Below the pieces are notes generated by a model, which was not told where the DNA came from, did not search any database, and was given only the letters and a program-made list of their open reading frames with translations. Of a DNA stretch of 64,000 bases, positions 53,810-64,000 are shown one piece after another. This DNA comes from Gracilaria gracilis. Taxonomy: Eukaryota; Rhodophyta; Florideophyceae; Gracilariales; Gracilariaceae. The DNA lies in NCBI GenBank assembly GCA_030374805.1, contig JARGSG010000127.1, positions 1-64,000 of the forward strand, written 5' to 3'. Both the position numbers and the translations under genes were made by a program. Position 1 is the stretch's first letter. Each line of letters opens with the position of its first letter.

Positions 53810-55640
53810 GGCCACCATTGGATGCTTTGTAGAGACTCCAAGAATTCACGATAGAGATAGCCAAGAGGGAGCAATTGACACGAAAATACCACTCTTTCAC
53901 CTCGATTTCTTCACAAGCTTCAAATCATCTTGACGGGATCGATTACGTCTATCGATCATTGAACATATTTTGTAGTATTCATCACACACTTCAGAAATAG
54001 AAACTTCAAGTTCAATCTTTTTGGGAATGTTGCCTTCCCTTCTCCATCGTTACCTCGTTATAGCAGTACCAAGATTCACTGTTCCAGAAGTTGATATAAA
54101 GTACATTCGTTCTCTATCCACCCACATAACCATTAAATCGGTATGAATGGCAGTTCCCATTGATACCATAGAAACAAAATCACCTCTGTTCGATAAAATG
54201 ATTTCAGAAAGTTGCTTCTACGGATAGCCTCGAGTTGGAGTTTTTATAACTCCAGTAAATCTTACTCCATTTTGTAGAAGAGAGTTTGTCGTATGCACAC
54301 TGGCAAAGAAGTAATCTGCACACAGTAGTCGCTTGGAGCCAAACCATGGCTACATCAGGCGTAATAGAATTGCAGTGTCATGTCCATGATCTGAAGAAAA
54401 CTCTAAAGCTGGCATTTGAGATCTCATATTAATCTCAATTTTCAACATAATGCCACTTCTTCAACAGGAAACGGTCTTCATTTCCAATCCATTTTCGGGT
54501 TTGCAATCCAAGGCTGTATAATGAAGAAGACCTATACCAATCCAGTCACCTCCCAATCTGTACCACCCGTGATATGCTTTCATCAACAAAGAGAGCATGA
54601 GATGGTGTGATAAATGAGAATCGATGTTCGTCAATTGCTTGCACAAAGCCATCTACCAGGCTCCACCGGGCCATACCTTGAACGTCACGATCGAGCGCGC
54701 CACTGAAAGAGATACAAATTTTCAGCATCTCAAATCTATTTCGTGACATCGCCCTACCAATAGAAGGGGTAGGCAGAGAAGTTGAATAATGCTTTGGGAT
54801 CCATAATTCTCTTCGATCTGAGCATTCTAATCGTGTTATGAGAATCAATCCGCCGAAGAACTTCAGACCCTCTCCACCAGATGTTTAGGCCGCTAAACGA
54901 TCTCTAAGTTTTGCATTAGTCTTCTCCACAATTGAATGCAGATAGCCAGTAGATAACATCCACATAAAGTAGTCAATAGCTTCAATAACGTGTGGCACAT
55001 GAGGAGTAGAGATAGAGTCTTCAGCTGGACCAATGACCTTCTATTGATGCAATTGTACGGAGCCATTAAATTGCGTACAGATTATCTGCGTGTGCCACTG
55101 TCTCTCATGAGTCATCATTGATTGGGCGACTGCAGCTAAAGATTCGTTTTCATCGGACCGCAAAATTTGCTGAGTTGGAGGAAATTCGCTTTCCCGACAG
55201 TTTGAGCCACATAAGCCCTCCGTAATGCCACGGAAACAGCCGGAACTGCTACAGTCTTTTCTTCAACAACATTACCGAGCTTCACACTACATAATGGTAG
55301 AGTACACTCTTGTGGGCCATTGTGTAGATCAAACTTAATAGTGATAAAGGTCATATTAGCACCATTCACTGGTTGTGTGTCCACATTTGTCACTGTTTCA
55401 TTGACGGTTTTAGATTTCTAAAGTGATTCGAAGAAGCGTTTATAAGCTGATTCGAAGATGAAAAGTCGATCATGGCTGTGTAAAGTTGTTCCTATAACAC
55501 GGCGAAGATTGGTTGACGGCGGCATATTGGAGAGATCTGGGTACCGTGATAGCAAAAGTAAAAAGCCTAAAAATAAATGGATGGAGTTGTGATTTAATTC
55601 TGATTGCTCTTCGAAGGTAAAATCCAGGATGGTTGACAAA
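53810..55640 (-). mobile_element. piggyBac-type transposase relic
   Basis: The minus strand carries piggyBac (DDE_Tnp_1_7) landmarks in order, in broken frames: RAMSRNRFEMLKICISFSGA near 54750, ALFVDESISRVVQIG near 54550 (catalytic Asp region), ALDCKPENGLEMKTVSC near 54480, LLCADYFFASVHTTNSLLQN near 54300 with a second Asp, GVRFTGVIKTPTRGYP near 54240, and near the end YFRVNCSLLAISIVNSWSLY at 53890-53830. N-terminal pieces lie at 55639-55136. Stops are frequent, so it is an old dead copy. Flanking TTAA ends were not located. Confidence 0.7.
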
Positions 55641-55838
55641 CTAAGTTTTTAAAAATTTTGGGATTTAGATACAAAGTTGCAACACAATCAATATTGACCT
55701 CATATGAGGTCAATTTTGAGTAGGCAATAGCTTGGCAGGGCTGCCGGCGGGCAACAGAGCGGGGTCAAAAGTGCTCCATTTTGGGCAGGGGAAGGTATGG
55801 GGAACATGCAAACTGCATTTTGCTCCTTTCTGCTTGTA

Positions 55839-58484
55839 CACCCAGTGACCGCAAATGATGTGGGTGGGAAATTAATGTGGCAACTGATAATAATGTGGCC
55901 CACATTATATAGTGTTTCCTGAACTTCGTTGCAGTTTTGAATAATGTGGGCCACATTATTAGTGTCCGAGCAGTATTTAATGTGGCTAGCATAGAACGCA
56001 AGAAACTGTGGTATAATGCACAAAAAGGGAGAGAGTCCGAAGCGGTCTTGAGACGGGAGCGGTGGTAGCGTACAGTCTTGTGACTGTAATGAGTCCGAAC
56101 GGGGAAGAAGGGCGGAACCACCGGGCGGTCGAAGGGAGAGTGGACGGTCGGTATCACCAAGTGCGTACAGGAACGCACGAAAGGGTACGAACGGTCTGCG
56201 AAACCTTAAGGAAAGATACCGTGCGGTCTATCGTTAGCGCGAGCTGGCGAAGAAGACGTTCGGCAGAAGATGCTTGTCGTTTACGATTGGGGCCTCGAGA
56301 GATCCGACCTACAACTAAATATCGGGTCTGGGCCCCATTACTAACTACTGTACGATCGGTCTAATTTGCAACGTCACCACCAAGTCCATACACGTGGCCA
56401 ACTTGTACGCTGTGCCAACCCGTCCGGCACTTGATCACCAAATCGTACACGTGGCAGTGCGACTGCACCAGCCCATCGTGCACTACCTCTTCGTACGTGA
56501 ACGGCTGATCAGACACACTCTGCACCAACTCGGGCCCACTATACTACAGAAACGGAAAGTGAGTTGGACCATAAAAGGCGGTGAACATGCTCATCACGTT
56601 GCGAAAAAGTCATCTGACATCTGATGGAACCAACCAAGGCCATAGGACTCGAACTGCGAATAGAGGTTTGCATACCTCGCCAGAATGATTCCAACATCTG
56701 GATCTCCACTTATGGCATCATTCCAACGTCAAGGGGCAACAACTCCTACCACAGCAGACCCGAGTCAGCAGTTCCATTCCAAGAACCGAAATCAACAGAA
56801 GCGCCACATGATACAGAGCAAACCAGAGCGACTCCAAACAAGCGCAAGCACAACGTCCATAGAGTCCTATCCATTGCAGAGCGAACAAACGTTATAAAAT
56901 GAATGTGCGAATCAGCAGAAAGTAGTGGACCGGAACAAATGCCTTCACGGGCAGTCAAGCAATTCCCTGAACTGTTTCGGGGCTCTGAGAAGGCAAATTT
57001 GCAGGAGGCAAGTCGCCTATGGCGGCAAATATCCGAATTTATATCCCATCAGCGCAGCGAAAGCCCTCGCTTAGTATCATCTATCACTCGAAACACATAT
57101 GATGGACTGAAGCGAGTAAGTTTGAAAGCGTGAAAACGACGTGGAAGGAAGATTCGGTCGTGGGTCTGCAGTCTGCAGCATGACATGGTTCTTGAATTTG
57201 ACCGACTGAGGCGTATTGGTGTGACGTTTAACTGGAAAACACTCCATAGGCTAGCCATTCATCTGATACATCATAGCGAAAATTCGTTGTATCATGCAAA
57301 CATGATTGATTGCAAAACTCAGAGACCAATCAGGGAATGTATAACCCGTCGTTGGATTCAAACATTCACATATCGATATCGTATAGTCAGTCGGTCTTTA
57401 ACTGGAAGGCATCTCCTATCGTCTGGAAAAGATGATTTTATTTACAAGCAAGTTGCGTTCCACTTTATAGTTCTCTGTAGGGCCTTCCGAAGTGTCGAAA
57501 TAGAAGAAGATAATGTGGAGAATTCCGACGAAACTCACTTTGTTATCAACGGAGACAATGGAAAAACGCTTGGATTCTGCGGGGAAAACGAGGTCAAATA
57601 CGCTGACGTAGTATCTGGAAGAGAGGGAATGACCATGGTAGTCCGCATTAGCGGCGGACGAGATGCTAGGGTTCAGCCTGTGTTTATGGTATTCCAAAAC
57701 AGATCGCGAAGTTACCCCATTCGAAACGTCCCTGATGACATACCGGGTGTCTCTTACCGCACGGGGCCAAAAGGTTGGATAGTTTTGACAGTAATGCCGG
57801 AATGGATTAAGGAAGAGAAGGTGATAAAGAAGCTTCCACATTCCAGGAAGAGAATCACGTATGTTGACAACTGCAGCGGACACATCATGACTTCTGAGCT
57901 CAGCGAAGCGGCGCAAAGTATCAACACAGAAATTAGATACTTTCTGAAAAACGCAACCCATCTCATACAACTGGCGGATTCGTTCTTAATTCAGATAGTT
58001 AAGAAAGCTTGGAGTGTTTGTTGGGTGGCATTTAAGATGAAAATGATATCGGAGGGGAAATGGTCTGCATCTGGGAAGATTGTGAACACGGGAAAGTCAT
58101 ACTTTCTTCGTCTGGCGAAGTTGGCAGTGCAAGACGTAAACGCACAGAGAGATGATGATGGGCTTTCGTACGCCAGGAAGGCTATGATACGTACGGGACT
58201 TGCTTTGAATGTCAATGGTTTGTGGGAAGAGCAGCAGTTGTTTCCACACTTGCAGCAAATTGTGAGACGCTATAGGAATCATTTTGACGGTGAGTCTGTC
58301 GCCGATATGTAAGACACGGCGTGTGAGATTACGATTTTTTTATAAAGGAACCCATATTTGCTCCCATTCTACCCACATTATTTGCTTCATACGCAATTGA
58401 TGTGGGCCACATTATTACTGTTCACACCGAATTAATGTGGCAACCAGTAATAATGTACCCTACATTATATGCAGTCACTGGGTG
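55839..58484 (+). mobile_element. pogo-like DNA transposon, copy 2
   Basis: 2,646 bp between TA dinucleotides (55837-55838 and 58485-58486). The ends are CACCCAGTGACCGCA and, inverted, CACCCAGTGACTGCA. Subterminal words AATAATGTGGGCCACATTAT (near 55940), TTAATGTGGCAAC and GATGTGGGCCACATTATTA (near 58400) occur at both ends. The transposase is the same family as copy 1, but the terminal repeats and subterminal words differ. Confidence 0.88.
56903..58312 (+). pseudogene. pogo-like transposase, copy 2 (one in-frame TGA upstream of a long open part)
   Basis: The open part 57185-58312 has 375 codons: HTH-like RWIQTFTYRYRIVSRSL, nuclease motifs NSDETHFVINGD, ITYVDNCSGHIM and THLIQLADSFLIQIVKKAW with the three Asp residues, and the C-terminal WEEQQLFPHLQQIVRRYR. 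Upstream in the same frame, 56903-57133 (VKQFPELFRGSEKANLQEAS) matches the N-terminal half of copy 1. A TGA at 57131-57133 separates the two parts. A further N-terminal piece (56624-56902), polar and low in complexity, may belong to it. Probably inactive, unless the protein starts at 57185 and lacks its first DNA-binding part. Confidence 0.85.
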
Positions 58485-58486
58485 TA

Positions 58487-58823
58487 GTAAGTTTATAGCG
58501 CTTACATGCGGATATATTTCAAGCTCATACCCAGCCCCTGTCACCACGGAGCATGGTCGTACGTATTCATTAAATCGTTGGCCACGATTTCAGTCTGTGC
58601 TAGTTTCTTGAAACCGTCACAGAACCTGTCTTGGTCACATCGGTGATGAAAGAGACCTTTGACATGATCTATAATTTTTGGGAATGGAGGTCCAGGGCAT
58701 AAGGGCTTCCAACATGCAGCTTCCAAGCGCCGCGGCCTTTCAAAGTTTCTCGCTCCCCCCTATCTAGTAGTGTGGATTGCGTGAAAACAAAATAGAGAGC
58801 CACTCTTTCGTTCCTTCCAGCCG
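58487..58823. other. unassigned sequence
   Basis: About 340 bases between the transposon end and the U2AF-like pseudogene. Nothing recognised. Confidence 0.4.
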
Positions 58824-60050
58824 GTGAGCTCAGCACTGTGGTCTTTTCGACGCATTCACCAGAGATACACGTTCCTTTCTTCGAGCCATGCCCCCATGCA
58901 CGCAGTATCATCGCCGCGCTCTTCCGGCTTCTCACGCCAACACCCTCCCCGTATGAATCAGGACGAAAGCGCGCACTTCTGGAGCATTGGTCCTCTGATT
59001 CTGTCCCACGTAAGCCTTCTGATCGTGACCGCAGCTGGGAGCGCGATAGTTACGAATCTCATCGCTATTCTTACTCAAAGGCAGCGTATCCTCTCCGCCA
59101 ATACCAGTAAGAGTCGCCGTTTCTACATTGGAAATGTTCCTTATCATGTGGGTCACGCTGACTCTGCGCTCACACAGTTCTTTTCTGCATTTAACTTCAC
59201 TGGCTTCGGATCGAACAGACCTGGTGAATCTCTTCCTGTCATTTCCTTCTGGTTGCACGCAGACTGTAAGTTTGGTTTCATTGAGCTTCGGGGCGAACAG
59301 GAAGCAGTCCATATGATGCAATCCAAGTGCGTTTTTCTTCACAGCAGACCGCTAAGGGTACATCGCCCATCCGAGCCGTGCTTGAAGTGCCCAATCCCTC
59401 TGGCATGAATCTTGTCCGCGATGTCGTCAACGTACGTGGTGTCATGCAGTTGTGTGGGAGATTAGATGTTATCGCTGCTGCACCAGCTACGCTGGCCGCT
59501 ATCGCCGCCTCCCAGCTGCCGGAAGAACGACGGGCACCGGCTTATACCCCTGCGGACCCAAGAAAATCCAATGGCGTGGCGAACGCGGAACGTGGTTTAA
59601 TGCCATGGGCAGAACCAAACTCTGCTTCGCAATATACTCAAACAGAACAAACAGTTCAAGATCACCGATTCAGAAGGGTTTTTACTTCGAAGCCCAACAG
59701 GCAAGAAACCAATCTTCGATTAGAATCCATCGTTAAAAATGAAGCTAATCCAACGGAGCCTAAGGAGCAATCGCGAGAATATGTGGTCATTGCTCTTCGG
59801 AACCTTGTGGCGGACGATGATTTGGAAGGCAATGAAGAAGACTACGAAGATCTTGTTGCCGACATCCAGGCGGAATGCGAGAACTACGGATCAGTTGAAG
59901 AATTCAATATCCCAAATCGTGGAACATAGAACAGAACCGCTTTTGTTCTATTCAAGAAGAGTAGAGGAAGCAAAGAAAGCTGTCGAAGCCTTAAAGAAAC
60001 GAGTGTTTGACGAACGTCGGATTGATGCGCGTGGTCTTTGTGGCTGATTA
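58824..60050 (+). pseudogene. U2AF large subunit (U2AF65)-like splicing factor, decayed
   Basis: U2AF65 binds the polypyrimidine tract at 3' splice sites. The remains follow its order. First an RS-like stretch (PRKPSDRDRSWERDSYESHR, 58990-59050). Then RRM1: RRFYIGNVPYHVGHADS, PVISFWLHADCKFGFIELRG, EQEAVHMMQ and SRPLRVHRP. Then a region where RRM2 should be but is not recognisable (59400-59700), with LAAIAASQLPEERRAPAY. Finally a C-terminal UHM-type RRM: YVVIALRNLVADDDLEGNEE, DYEDLVADIQAECENYGSVE. The end (VEEAKKAVEALKKRVFDERR) runs on in another frame. Frame changes occur near 59100, 59340 and 59925. A 122-bp part (59491-59612) is repeated exactly at 63879-64000. Confidence 0.8.
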
Positions 60051-61203
60051 AGTGACACCATTGGGTGTCTTCCGAAAGCGGTATGGTTTCCTGGAGAAAG
60101 GCAGACGCTGGGTTATGCGCCGCGTAGCATTTTTAACATCACCAGCTAGATTGGGAAGCATATCGAGGAAATCACTGACAATATCATCAATGGAGGCCTA
60201 ATTATTCTGTTTCCAGATGATGGAAGCAATATGCGGAGCTAAAATGTCATTAGTGTCGACAGCAAAAGTGTTATTCTTTTTCACATGTTTGTTAGTGGCC
60301 TTATCGGCAGATGGTGCATTTCTCTTGCGCTTTTTAGATATGGTTTTGTCAGCGACGCCGGGGTTGTGGGTGGTTTTAGTGGGTTGATTGATGGGGTCCC
60401 CGAGCTTTAGATGCCTGTTTGGGTGCACCTGGTTAAGCAACTTGTTCAAACGACCTTTGGCCCGCTCTCCGCAATTTTCGGCCATGGTCTCGAGGTACTT
60501 GGTCTCTGTTAAGTTGTCAGTTATCCTTTGTTTGCGATGAGAGGCTTGTGATTTGAGATACGGAGTTACATTGGCGGCTGCGCGGCTGCAAGTGTTAGGT
60601 TGACGCGTGGTTTTGGTTTTTCATGCCGTGTGTGAAAGAAGACGCATGATGTCAGGTAAGTTGAAGAGGACAAGTTTTTGCCTGCGTTTCTAATATGCGT
60701 AACGTACGTTCGAAGAGCTGTATTGTCTGCGTTCAAGTTGTCCAATCGCCAGTGATGTAAACGAAATAGTAAGAGATATACACAGAATGGACAAAGTCGA
60801 TAGACTTTTAGACGTGTAGGCTCCGAGTGAGAAGATGGCCCCCATCCACAGCACACCCGAAGCAGATCAAGCCGTGATTCGCGTAGGAGGTGGAGTTGCT
60901 CAAGAAAAGTTCTGATCTTCTTGCGTGTAAGGCGGGATTCGTGCGATACGAAGTGAGACGGCGAAGAATATCAGCCGGGTTTAAACGGAACTGATACTGC
61001 GGCCCCAGGCAGGTGCTCTCGGCGGAGAGGTTCGATTACACGGGCTTGGAGGCAACGGACTGGCTCTCGCGTTCATCAAGAAGGGCGGCAGTGAGCCTGT
61101 GGAAAAGCGGAAAAGCAGTTTTGATGGTTTGGCGGGAGGACGTGGGGCGAAGGGGAGAAAGGAGAGTGTTGGTGGGGGACGGGGAAGAACGACACTTGTC
61201 CAG
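60051..61203. other. unassigned sequence with one small basic frame
   Basis: The minus-strand frame 60485-60198 (95 codons, MAENCGERAKGRLNKLLNQV) contains a KKRKR-type nuclear-localisation-like cluster. It has no recognisable domain and may be a small gene or chance. The rest shows nothing I can name. Confidence 0.3.
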
Positions 61204-62400
61204 TTTAAGGAAATGGCTTTCGGTTAATGTGTATGAATCAACGCGACAGCCGGGCGATCAATCATCTTCCGGCTTTCACCCCCGAATGATCATCACGCGG
61301 TCCGAAATGTGGACGTCGGAAGACCGTTGAAGCTCATCGTTCAATAGGCATAGGGAAAGCTGCTTCTATAATGAGCGTAGCGAGTGGACAAACGTGCGCA
61401 GACCCGTGGCAACGCAACACTTCTTGTCCATATTTGATCCAATCGTTTTCGATTAGTATACCAAATATCAACACAACAGAAGGACGATGATCCGTCGACG
61501 TTTAACATCGGGTGTCATTTTGCTGGAGCCACTCGTCAAACTACGCGCTAAAAGAACAAGGTCGATGGCGCTCAGCACTCTTCTTGACCGCAACTCACTG
61601 CGATCAAATTACGCGCTTGCCCGTTTAAAGAAATGGCAGTCGGATAATATATATGAATCAACGCGACAGCCGGGCGATGAATCATCTCCAGGCTTTCACC
61701 TCCGGAGGATCAGCACACGGTCTGAAACATGAACGTTGGAAGACCGTTGAAGCTCATCGTTCAATAGGCACAGGGAAAGCTGCTTCTATAATGAGCGCAG
61801 CGAGTGGACAAACGTGCGCAGACCCGTGGCAACGCAACACTTCTTGTCCATATTTGATCCAATCGTTTTCGATTAGTATACCAAACATGAACACAACAGC
61901 AGGTTGATGATCCGTCGACGTTTAACATCGGGTGTCATTTTGCTGGAGCCACTCGTCAAACTACGCGCTAAAAGAACAAGGTCGATGGCGCTCAGCACTC
62001 CTCTTGACCGCAACTCACTGCGATCAAATTACGCGCTTGCCCGTTTAAAGAAATGGCAGTCGGATAATATGTATGAATCAACGCGACAGCCGGGCGATGA
62101 ATCATCTCCAGGCTTTCACCTCCCAAGGATCAGCACACGGTCTGAAACATGGACGTTGGAAGACCGTTGAAGCTCATCGTTGAATAGGCATAGGGGAAGC
62201 TGCTTCTATAATGAGCGCAGCGAGTGGACAAACGTGCGCAGACCCGTGGCAACGCAACAATTCTGGTCCATATTTGATCCAATCGTTTTCGATTATTATA
62301 CAAAGCATCCACACCGGGTTTTAGTTTGGTGGAGCCGTTTGTCGAGCTACGCGCTATAAGAACGAGGTCGATGACGCGCTCAGCACTCTTCTTGTCTCCG
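61204..62400. repeat. 420-bp tandem repeat, two full units and a shortened third
   Basis: The words aaatggcagtcggataatat, ggaagaccgttgaagctcat, gcgcagacccgtggcaacgc and ggtgtcattttgctggagcc recur at a spacing of 420 bp (for example 61487 and 61907). Unit starts are near 61204, 61624 and 62044. The third unit lacks an inner piece after 62300 and runs into the 5' region of the gene at 62541. Units are more than 90% alike by eye. Short frames inside (81-88 codons) repeat with the unit and are unlikely to be genes. Confidence 0.9.
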
Positions 62401-62540
62401 ACTCACCGCCCTCACACCTGTCTCAGATAACCATCGACCGACTGACCCATTTGCAACAACAGCTTCTCAACCTCCCTCGTATCTGTTCTACATTCTTAAG
62501 CGACGCCGACTAGAACGCTAGCGCCGTCTCTAAAACCACC

Positions 62541-63728
62541 ATGCCATCTGAAGAAGTTGATAGCACCAAATCGAGTTCGATGTCAGAGATGATCGACTAC
62601 CATTGGGATAACGATCATGTATCCTCAGACAGTGACGCCATCTTCGATAATTCTACCCTTGACCACGGAAATCCTGGAGGATCTGAGAGTGGCAATGCGA
62701 GGCTTGGTGTCGATGACACTGGCGAACGTGTAAATTCAGGATCATCAGAGCACAGGGCAGGCGTGGACGCTCTGGAATCTAAGGGACTCGATTGCGCAAG
62801 AAGTACAAATTCTGATTCATTCTTTGAGAGGATCCTATCAAAGGGGGTTGGAAGCTCCGAAGAAGAAGGAAGGTCATTAACGTGGACCGGAAGGCCGTCA
62901 GCCAAGAAAGCTGAAGTTGCAGTGGGTTCCAGACGAATCGTTACACGCCGCAAGAAAAGGCACATGGCGTTCAAGCCAAAAGCAAGGCGAACAGTTTCAG
63001 CCCAACCGAAGTCGCCAGCATTTTGTTGCATTCAGACTACAAGAAAGCGTAATCCTGCACCCAGACCAGAAATTGATGAGGTGATTGACTTGATATCTGA
63101 AGCGGAATCAGTCCCGTGCATTGGGCTCAAACTACGAGAGCATAGCAGAAGCATGCTTGAAGAAGATCGGGTCGAGTGTCGTTTTCCCGTTGAAGCGCTC
63201 TGGAAAATTTGTGTCAAGAAACTAGAGCGTTCAGATTTGAACTTCTTCCACTCTCGTGCGGCCAAGCTTATGGTCCGCGTGAAAGCCAGGCAAGGCAGAT
63301 CCGCTTACCGCGGCATTGGGGCGACAGAGAAGAATTGTGATGGATTGCGATACGTTCTCAATTTTTGTCAAGCTTCAGGAAGTTGGAGAAACGAGAGTTT
63401 GAAGAACAGAAGAATGAAAGAATTGTCCACCACGGTATCCCAATTCCTTCGATGGTGTGTTGCAAGCTCTTCTTGTGAGAAACATGATGTGTGGAAGAAA
63501 GAGTGCCTCTTTCATAACATATCCAAACTACATCTCGTAGAAAAATTAATGGATTACTTCATCGATTGTTGTGAAAGGTCCACAGTCAAGAAGAAGGCAG
63601 AGGCTCTACTCTGCGTTTGTCAAGCGGCTGTTGAGTTTGAACGCACTTCGGCACCACACCCAGAACTGAGTGAAGTAATTCTGCTTCTGGAGAGTTTCAT
63701 TTCCACGAAAGCAACAGGAGACTTCTGA
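62541..63728 (+). CDS. unrecognised 395-residue protein, probably nuclear
   Basis: Intact frame from an ATG in good context (accaccATGCC), ending at TGA. Residues 1-110 are acidic and Ser-rich (SEMIDYHWDNDHVSSDSDAI) and look disordered. Residues 125-160 are very basic (RRIVTRRKKRHMAFKPKARR), a likely nuclear signal. Residues 165-190 are acidic again (EIDEVIDLISEAESVPCIGL), in the style of a SUMO-interacting motif (VIDLI). The C-terminal half is helical with spaced Trp, Cys and Leu (TVSQFLRWCVASSSCEKHDV, VEKLMDYFIDCCERSTVKKK). The helical end vaguely recalls the SAM-like N-terminal domain of tyrosine recombinases, but no catalytic domain follows. The 420-bp repeats end just upstream. I do not know its function. 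Confidence 0.65.
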   Translation: MPSEEVDSTKSSSMSEMIDYHWDNDHVSSDSDAIFDNSTLDHGNPGGSESGNARLGVDDTGERVNSGSSEHRAGVDALESKGLDCARSTNSDSFFERILSKGVGSSEEEGRSLTWTGRPSAKKAEVAVGSRRIVTRRKKRHMAFKPKARRTVSAQPKSPAFCCIQTTRKRNPAPRPEIDEVIDLISEAESVPCIGLKLREHSRSMLEEDRVECRFPVEALWKICVKKLERSDLNFFHSRAAKLMVRVKARQGRSAYRGIGATEKNCDGLRYVLNFCQASGSWRNESLKNRRMKELSTTVSQFLRWCVASSSCEKHDVWKKECLFHNISKLHLVEKLMDYFIDCCERSTVKKKAEALLCVCQAAVEFERTSAPHPELSEVILLLESFISTKATGDF

Positions 63729-63878
63729 AAGGATCGAAGAAAATGGTAGGTGACAGTTAGAAAGCGTAATGAAGAGGTAAACGAAAGAAGCCTACACCTA
63801 AGTCAGTAAACAGAGAGTCTTTATGGACCCACGAGACATCTTATGTATTGTTCTTGATCTTTATGGTGCTCTTGGCAA
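63729..63878. other. sequence between the unrecognised gene and the terminal duplication
   Basis: 150 bases, presumably the 3' untranslated region of the gene at 62541. Nothing else seen. Confidence 0.4.
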
Positions 63879-64000
63879 GCTGGCCGCTATCGCCGCCTCC
63901 CAGCTGCCGGAAGAACGACGGGCACCGGCTTATACCCCTGCGGACCCAAGAAAATCCAATGGCGTGGCGAACGCGGAACGTGGTTTAATGCCATGGGCAG
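63879..64000 (+). repeat. exact 122-bp copy of part of the U2AF-like pseudogene
   Basis: 63879-64000 is identical to 59491-59612 from gctggccgctatcgccgcct to ccatgggcag, and the match is cut by the window edge. The sequence before 63879 is unrelated to that before 59491, so this is a true duplication border. Confidence 0.95.

Noticed and set aside
61013-62170. Small proteins in the 420-bp repeats.
   Set aside because: The frames repeat with the unit and lack start context or known motifs.
62541-63728. A tyrosine recombinase or Crypton gene, suggested by the helical C-terminal part.
   Set aside because: No catalytic R...HxxR...Y domain follows; the similarity is only general helix content.

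Overview
The window is nuclear DNA of a photosynthetic eukaryote. It holds most of domain 1 of a plastid-type hydroxymethylbilane synthase behind a transit-like leader, decayed copies of eukaryotic genes (U2AF large subunit, exportin-2/CSE1, a Golgi-type GT77 glycosyltransferase) and many eukaryotic transposons. The genes look intron-poor and sit among dense repeats. A red alga is my best guess, but that is inference; no marker here fixes the taxon.

Layout. 1-6864: satellite array with a 151-bp unit, already running at the left edge. 7411-13409: a GT77-like glycosyltransferase gene on the minus strand, cut in two by a PIF/Harbinger transposon (7814-12778). That transposon has an apparently intact transposase and Myb-like partner gene, and a pogo-like transposon (10683-12722) sits in its right end. 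13774-21496: a decayed giant TPR-type gene on the minus strand with several in-frame stops. It abuts a truncated hydroxymethylbilane synthase gene (21474-22004). 23027-24179: first part of a pogo/Jerky-like transposase.

24180-49080: two nearly identical 12-kb Ty3/gypsy chromovirus-type LTR elements, head to head around a 988-bp spacer, forming a 25-kb inverted repeat. Both gag-pol regions are broken. Both carry an antisense coding region next to the 3' LTR, a chromodomain in its own frame after pol, and three exact copies of the polypurine tract. The short duplications next to the LTRs, and the rest of the pogo-like gene lying inverted in the spacer, show that the spacer was flipped by recombination between the two elements.

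49081-64000: a graveyard of fragments. It holds an unassigned stretch with three perfect hairpins, a 3' part of exportin-2, hAT and piggyBac relics, a second pogo-like transposon (55839-58484), a decayed U2AF65-like gene, 420-bp tandem repeats, and one intact but unrecognised gene (62541-63728) just after those repeats. The window ends inside an exact second copy of part of the U2AF-like sequence.

Intact coding capacity is small: the two Harbinger genes, the 62541 gene and the antisense frames of the LTR elements. Everything else is broken, so the window reads as a transposon-rich region between gene islands.
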